This document shows positions 62,021 to 64,000 of a DNA stretch of 64,000 bases, in pieces; the first letter of the stretch is position 1, and the number at the start of each line of letters is the position of its first letter. The translations under genes and the position numbers were made by a program. Below the pieces are notes generated by a model, which saw only the letters and a list, made by a program, of their open reading frames with translations, was not told the origin of the DNA and made no database searches. This DNA comes from Hypericum androsaemum (Eukaryota; Streptophyta; Magnoliopsida; Malpighiales; Hypericaceae): contig OZ023181.1 of NCBI GenBank assembly GCA_963995505.1, positions 11,838,221 through 11,902,220 on the forward strand, written 5' to 3'.

Positions 62021-64000
62021 AAGAAAAGGAAAGGTAAGGCAAGAAAAGGGAAGAAAAGGCAAGGAAAAGGCAAGGAAAGGCGAGAAAAGGTAAGAAAAGG
62101 AAAGAAAAGGCGCGGAAAGGCATGGAAAAAGAAAGAAAGGCAAGAAAAAGGTAAGATAGGGGAAGAATAGGCAAGGAAAAGGCAAGAAAAGACAAAAAAA
62201 TTGAAAGATAAGGCAAGAAAAGGCAAGATCAGGCAGGAAAAGGCTAGGAGGCAAGGAATAGGCAAGAAAAGGTAAGAAAAGGAAAGAAAATGCAAGAAAT
62301 GGCATGGAAAATGCATGAAAATGTAAGAAAAGGCAAGGAAAAGGCAAGAAAGGGCAAAAAAAGGAAAGATATGGAAAAAATGGCAAGGAAAAGGCAAGAA
62401 AAAGCATAAAAAGGTAACAAAAGGCAAGAAAAGGCGTGAAAAGGTAAGAAAAAGGCAAGATACGGCAAGAAAAGGAAAGAAAATGTAAGATAAGGCAAGA
62501 AAAGGAAAGGAAAAGGTAAGAAATGGCAAGATAAGGAAAGAAAAGGCAAGAAAAGGCAAGGAAAAGGCATGAAAAGGTAAGAAAAGGAAATAAAAGGCAA
62601 GACAAGGTTAGAAAAGGCAAGATAAGAATTGAAAAGGCAAGAAAAGGCAAGATAAGCCAAGAAAAGGCAAGAAAAGGCAAGAAAATGACAGATAAGTCAA
62701 GAAAAGGCAAGAAAAGGCAAGAAAGGGCAAGAAAAGGCAGGCAAAGGCAAGAAAAGGAAAGATAAGGCAAGAAAAGGCTTGGAAAAGGCAAGAAAAGGAA
62801 AGAAAAGGGTTGGAAAAGGAAAGATAAGGCAAGAAAAGGCAAGAAAAAGGCAAGAAAAGGCATGGAAAAGGCACAAAATGGGAAGAAAAAGCAAGGAAAA
62901 GGCAAGAAAAGACATGAAAAAGGCAAGAATAGGCAAGATAAGGCAAGAAAAGGCAAGAAAAGGAAAGAAAAGGAAAGATTAGGCAAGATAAGGCAAGAAA
63001 AGGAAAGAAAAGGAAAGATTAGGCAAGATAAGGCAAGAAAAGGCAAGAAAAGGCAAGAAAATGCAAGGAAAGGGCATCAAAGGCATGGAAAAGGCATGAA
63101 AAGGCAAGAAAAGGAAAGATAAGGCATGAAAAGGCAAGAAAAGGAAAGAAAGGGCAAGGAAAAGGTAAGATAAGGCAAGAAAAGAAAAGAAAAGGCAAGG
63201 AAGAGGAATGAAAAGGGAAGGAAAAGGCATGAAAAGGCAAAAAATGGCAAGAAAAGGCATGAAAAGGAAAAAATGGCAAGAAAAGGCAAGAAAAGGAAAG
63301 AAAAGGCAAGAAAAGGAAAGAAAAGGCAAGAAAAGGCAAGAAAAGGTACGAAAAGGAAAGAAAAGGTAAGAAAAGGATAGAAAATTAAAGAAAAGGAAAG
63401 ATAAGGCAAGAAAAGACAAGGAAAAGGCAAGAAAAGAAAAGAAAAGGCAAGCAAAGGTATGAAAAGGCAAGAAAAGGAAAGAAAAGGAAAGAAAAGGAGA
63501 GAAAAGGCAAGATAACGAAAGAAAAGGCAAGGAAAAGGCATGAAAAGGTAAGAAAAGAAAAGAAAAGGCAAGATAAGGTAGAAAAGGCAAGATAAGGAAT
63601 GAAAGGGTAAGAAAAGGCAAGATAAGCCAAGAAAAGGCAATAAAATGACAAATAAGTCAAGAAAAGGCAAGAAAAGGCAAGAAAGGGCAAGAAAGGGAAA
63701 GAAAAGGCAAGAAAGGCAAGAAAGGGAAAGATAAGGCAAGAAAAAGTATGGAAAAGGCATGAAAAGGCAAGAAAAGGAAAGATAAGGCAAGAAAAGGCAA
63801 GAAGAGGCAAGAAAAGGAAAGAAAAGGCTTGGAAAAGGCAAGAAAAGGCAAGATAAGGCAAGAAAAGGCAAGAAAAAGAAAGAAAAAGCTATGAAAAGGC
63901 AATAAAAGGCAAGAAAAGGCATGGAAAAAGCACAAAAAGGGAAGAAAAAGCAAGGAAAAGGCAAGAAAAGACATGGAAAAGGCAAGAAAAGGCAAGAATA

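Larger units (their letters stand above)
1..64000 (+). repeat. Decamer satellite array, GGCAAGAAAA consensus, fills window
   Basis: Every line of the window can be parsed into head-to-tail copies of a 10-bp monomer, GGCAAGAAAA, with a limited set of variants. Position 3 is C, T or A; position 5 is A or T (GGCATG); position 8 is A or T (GATAA). Eleven-base forms come from an extra G (GGCAAGGAAAA) or an extra A. Orientation never flips: no pyrimidine-rich stretch appears on the + strand. No insertion of non-satellite sequence was seen, so all intergenic space is this repeat. Both strands carry long stop-free frames, but every one is a periodic read-through of the monomer and none has a non-repetitive domain. 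Array length and nested organisation are typical of eukaryotic heterochromatic satellites. The family and host are not recognised. Confidence 0.97.
60802..64000 (+). repeat. Right block module M3, runs off the window
   Basis: M3 carries the full early part of M1: GATCAGGCAGG at 61,241 and 62,227, ATTGAAAG at about 62,200, GGCGCGGAAAGG at about 62,108 and GGGTTGG at 62,807. The offset to M1 is about 8,606 at first and about 8,854 after the 96-bp and 145-bp local duplications, so the macro-period of this block is about 8.6-8.85 kb. The module is cut by the window end. Confidence 0.65.

Noticed and set aside
1..64000. CRISPR array
   Set aside because: Repeats are 10-11 bp and directly contiguous; there are no unique spacers, no leader and no cas genes.
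1..64000. Telomeric repeat
   Set aside because: The monomer is not a G-rich telomere motif such as TTAGGG or TTTAGGG, and it carries an extensive higher-order structure.
1..64000. tRNA, rRNA or other structured RNA genes
   Set aside because: With almost no pyrimidine on one strand, no stem of useful length can form, and no conserved RNA motif was seen on either strand.
1..64000. Transposable element, LTR or inverted-repeat insertion
   Set aside because: No interruption of the 10-bp periodicity, no target-site duplication, no inverted repeat and no polymerase or transposase domain in any frame.
1..64000. Known human or Drosophila simple satellites (GGAAT, AAGAG family)
   Set aside because: Those have 5-bp units; the C at position 3 and the 10-bp register here are different.
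1..64000. A previously undescribed gene-based system (defence, biosynthesis or mobile cassette)
   Set aside because: There is no coding sequence to support one. What is unusual here is the repeat architecture itself.
1..64000. Polyadenylation signals (AATAAA in GGCAATAAAAGG monomers)
   Set aside because: These are chance products of a monomer variant, repeat many times and have no associated transcription unit.

Overview
The whole 64,000-base window is one uninterrupted satellite DNA array. I find no gene, RNA gene, transposon, CRISPR array or unique-sequence island. The building block is a purine-rich decamer, consensus GGCAAGAAAA on the + strand, in head-to-tail copies that all point the same way from base 1 to base 64,000. 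Common variants are GGCAAGATAA, GGAAAGAAAA, GGTAAGAAAA, GGCATGAAAA and the 11-mers GGCAAGGAAAA, GGCATGGAAAA and GGCAAGAAAAA. The + strand is strongly purine-biased: the first 60 bases hold 8 pyrimidines. Array length, lack of genes and nested higher-order repeats point to constitutive heterochromatin of a eukaryotic chromosome (pericentromeric, subtelomeric, or a sex or B chromosome). Nothing in the sequence identifies the species.

The array is layered. Rare monomer variants act as barcodes and show colinear copies at several scales. Bases 1-6,989 hold diverged units of about 4.0-4.8 kb. Bases 6,990-20,401 (13,412 bp) and 20,402-34,677 (14,276 bp) are two near-identical macro-units in direct tandem; the 864-bp length difference is explained by a 443-bp indel, a 434-bp local tandem duplication and a few one- to three-monomer changes. 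Bases 34,678 to about 37,330 hold modules spaced about 1.3-1.5 kb apart. From about 37,330 to 51,980 there are three tandem units of about 4.8-5.3 kb, the last two very similar. From about 52,000 to the end another family has period about 8.55-8.85 kb, made of modules of about 5.5 and 3.1 kb. Young local duplications (96, 145, 93, 40, 31, 30 and 20 bp) sit inside these units.

Long open reading frames exist, mainly on the - strand, but they follow from the repeat. The decamer is 10 bp, so all three frames of a strand spell the same decapeptide in rotated order (FSCLFLPFLA on -, GKKRQEKARK on +). Consensus and most variants have no stop on the - strand, while the common T variant puts TAA on the + strand. 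I annotate none as a CDS.

Properties worth testing are physical and regulatory: A4 tracts phased every 10-11 bp, a nucleosome-like rotational pattern, very many AGATAAGG GATA-factor motifs, many AGGTAAG donor-like motifs on the + strand, and extreme strand asymmetry. Unit coordinates were found by eye from marker variants and may be off by one to a few monomers.
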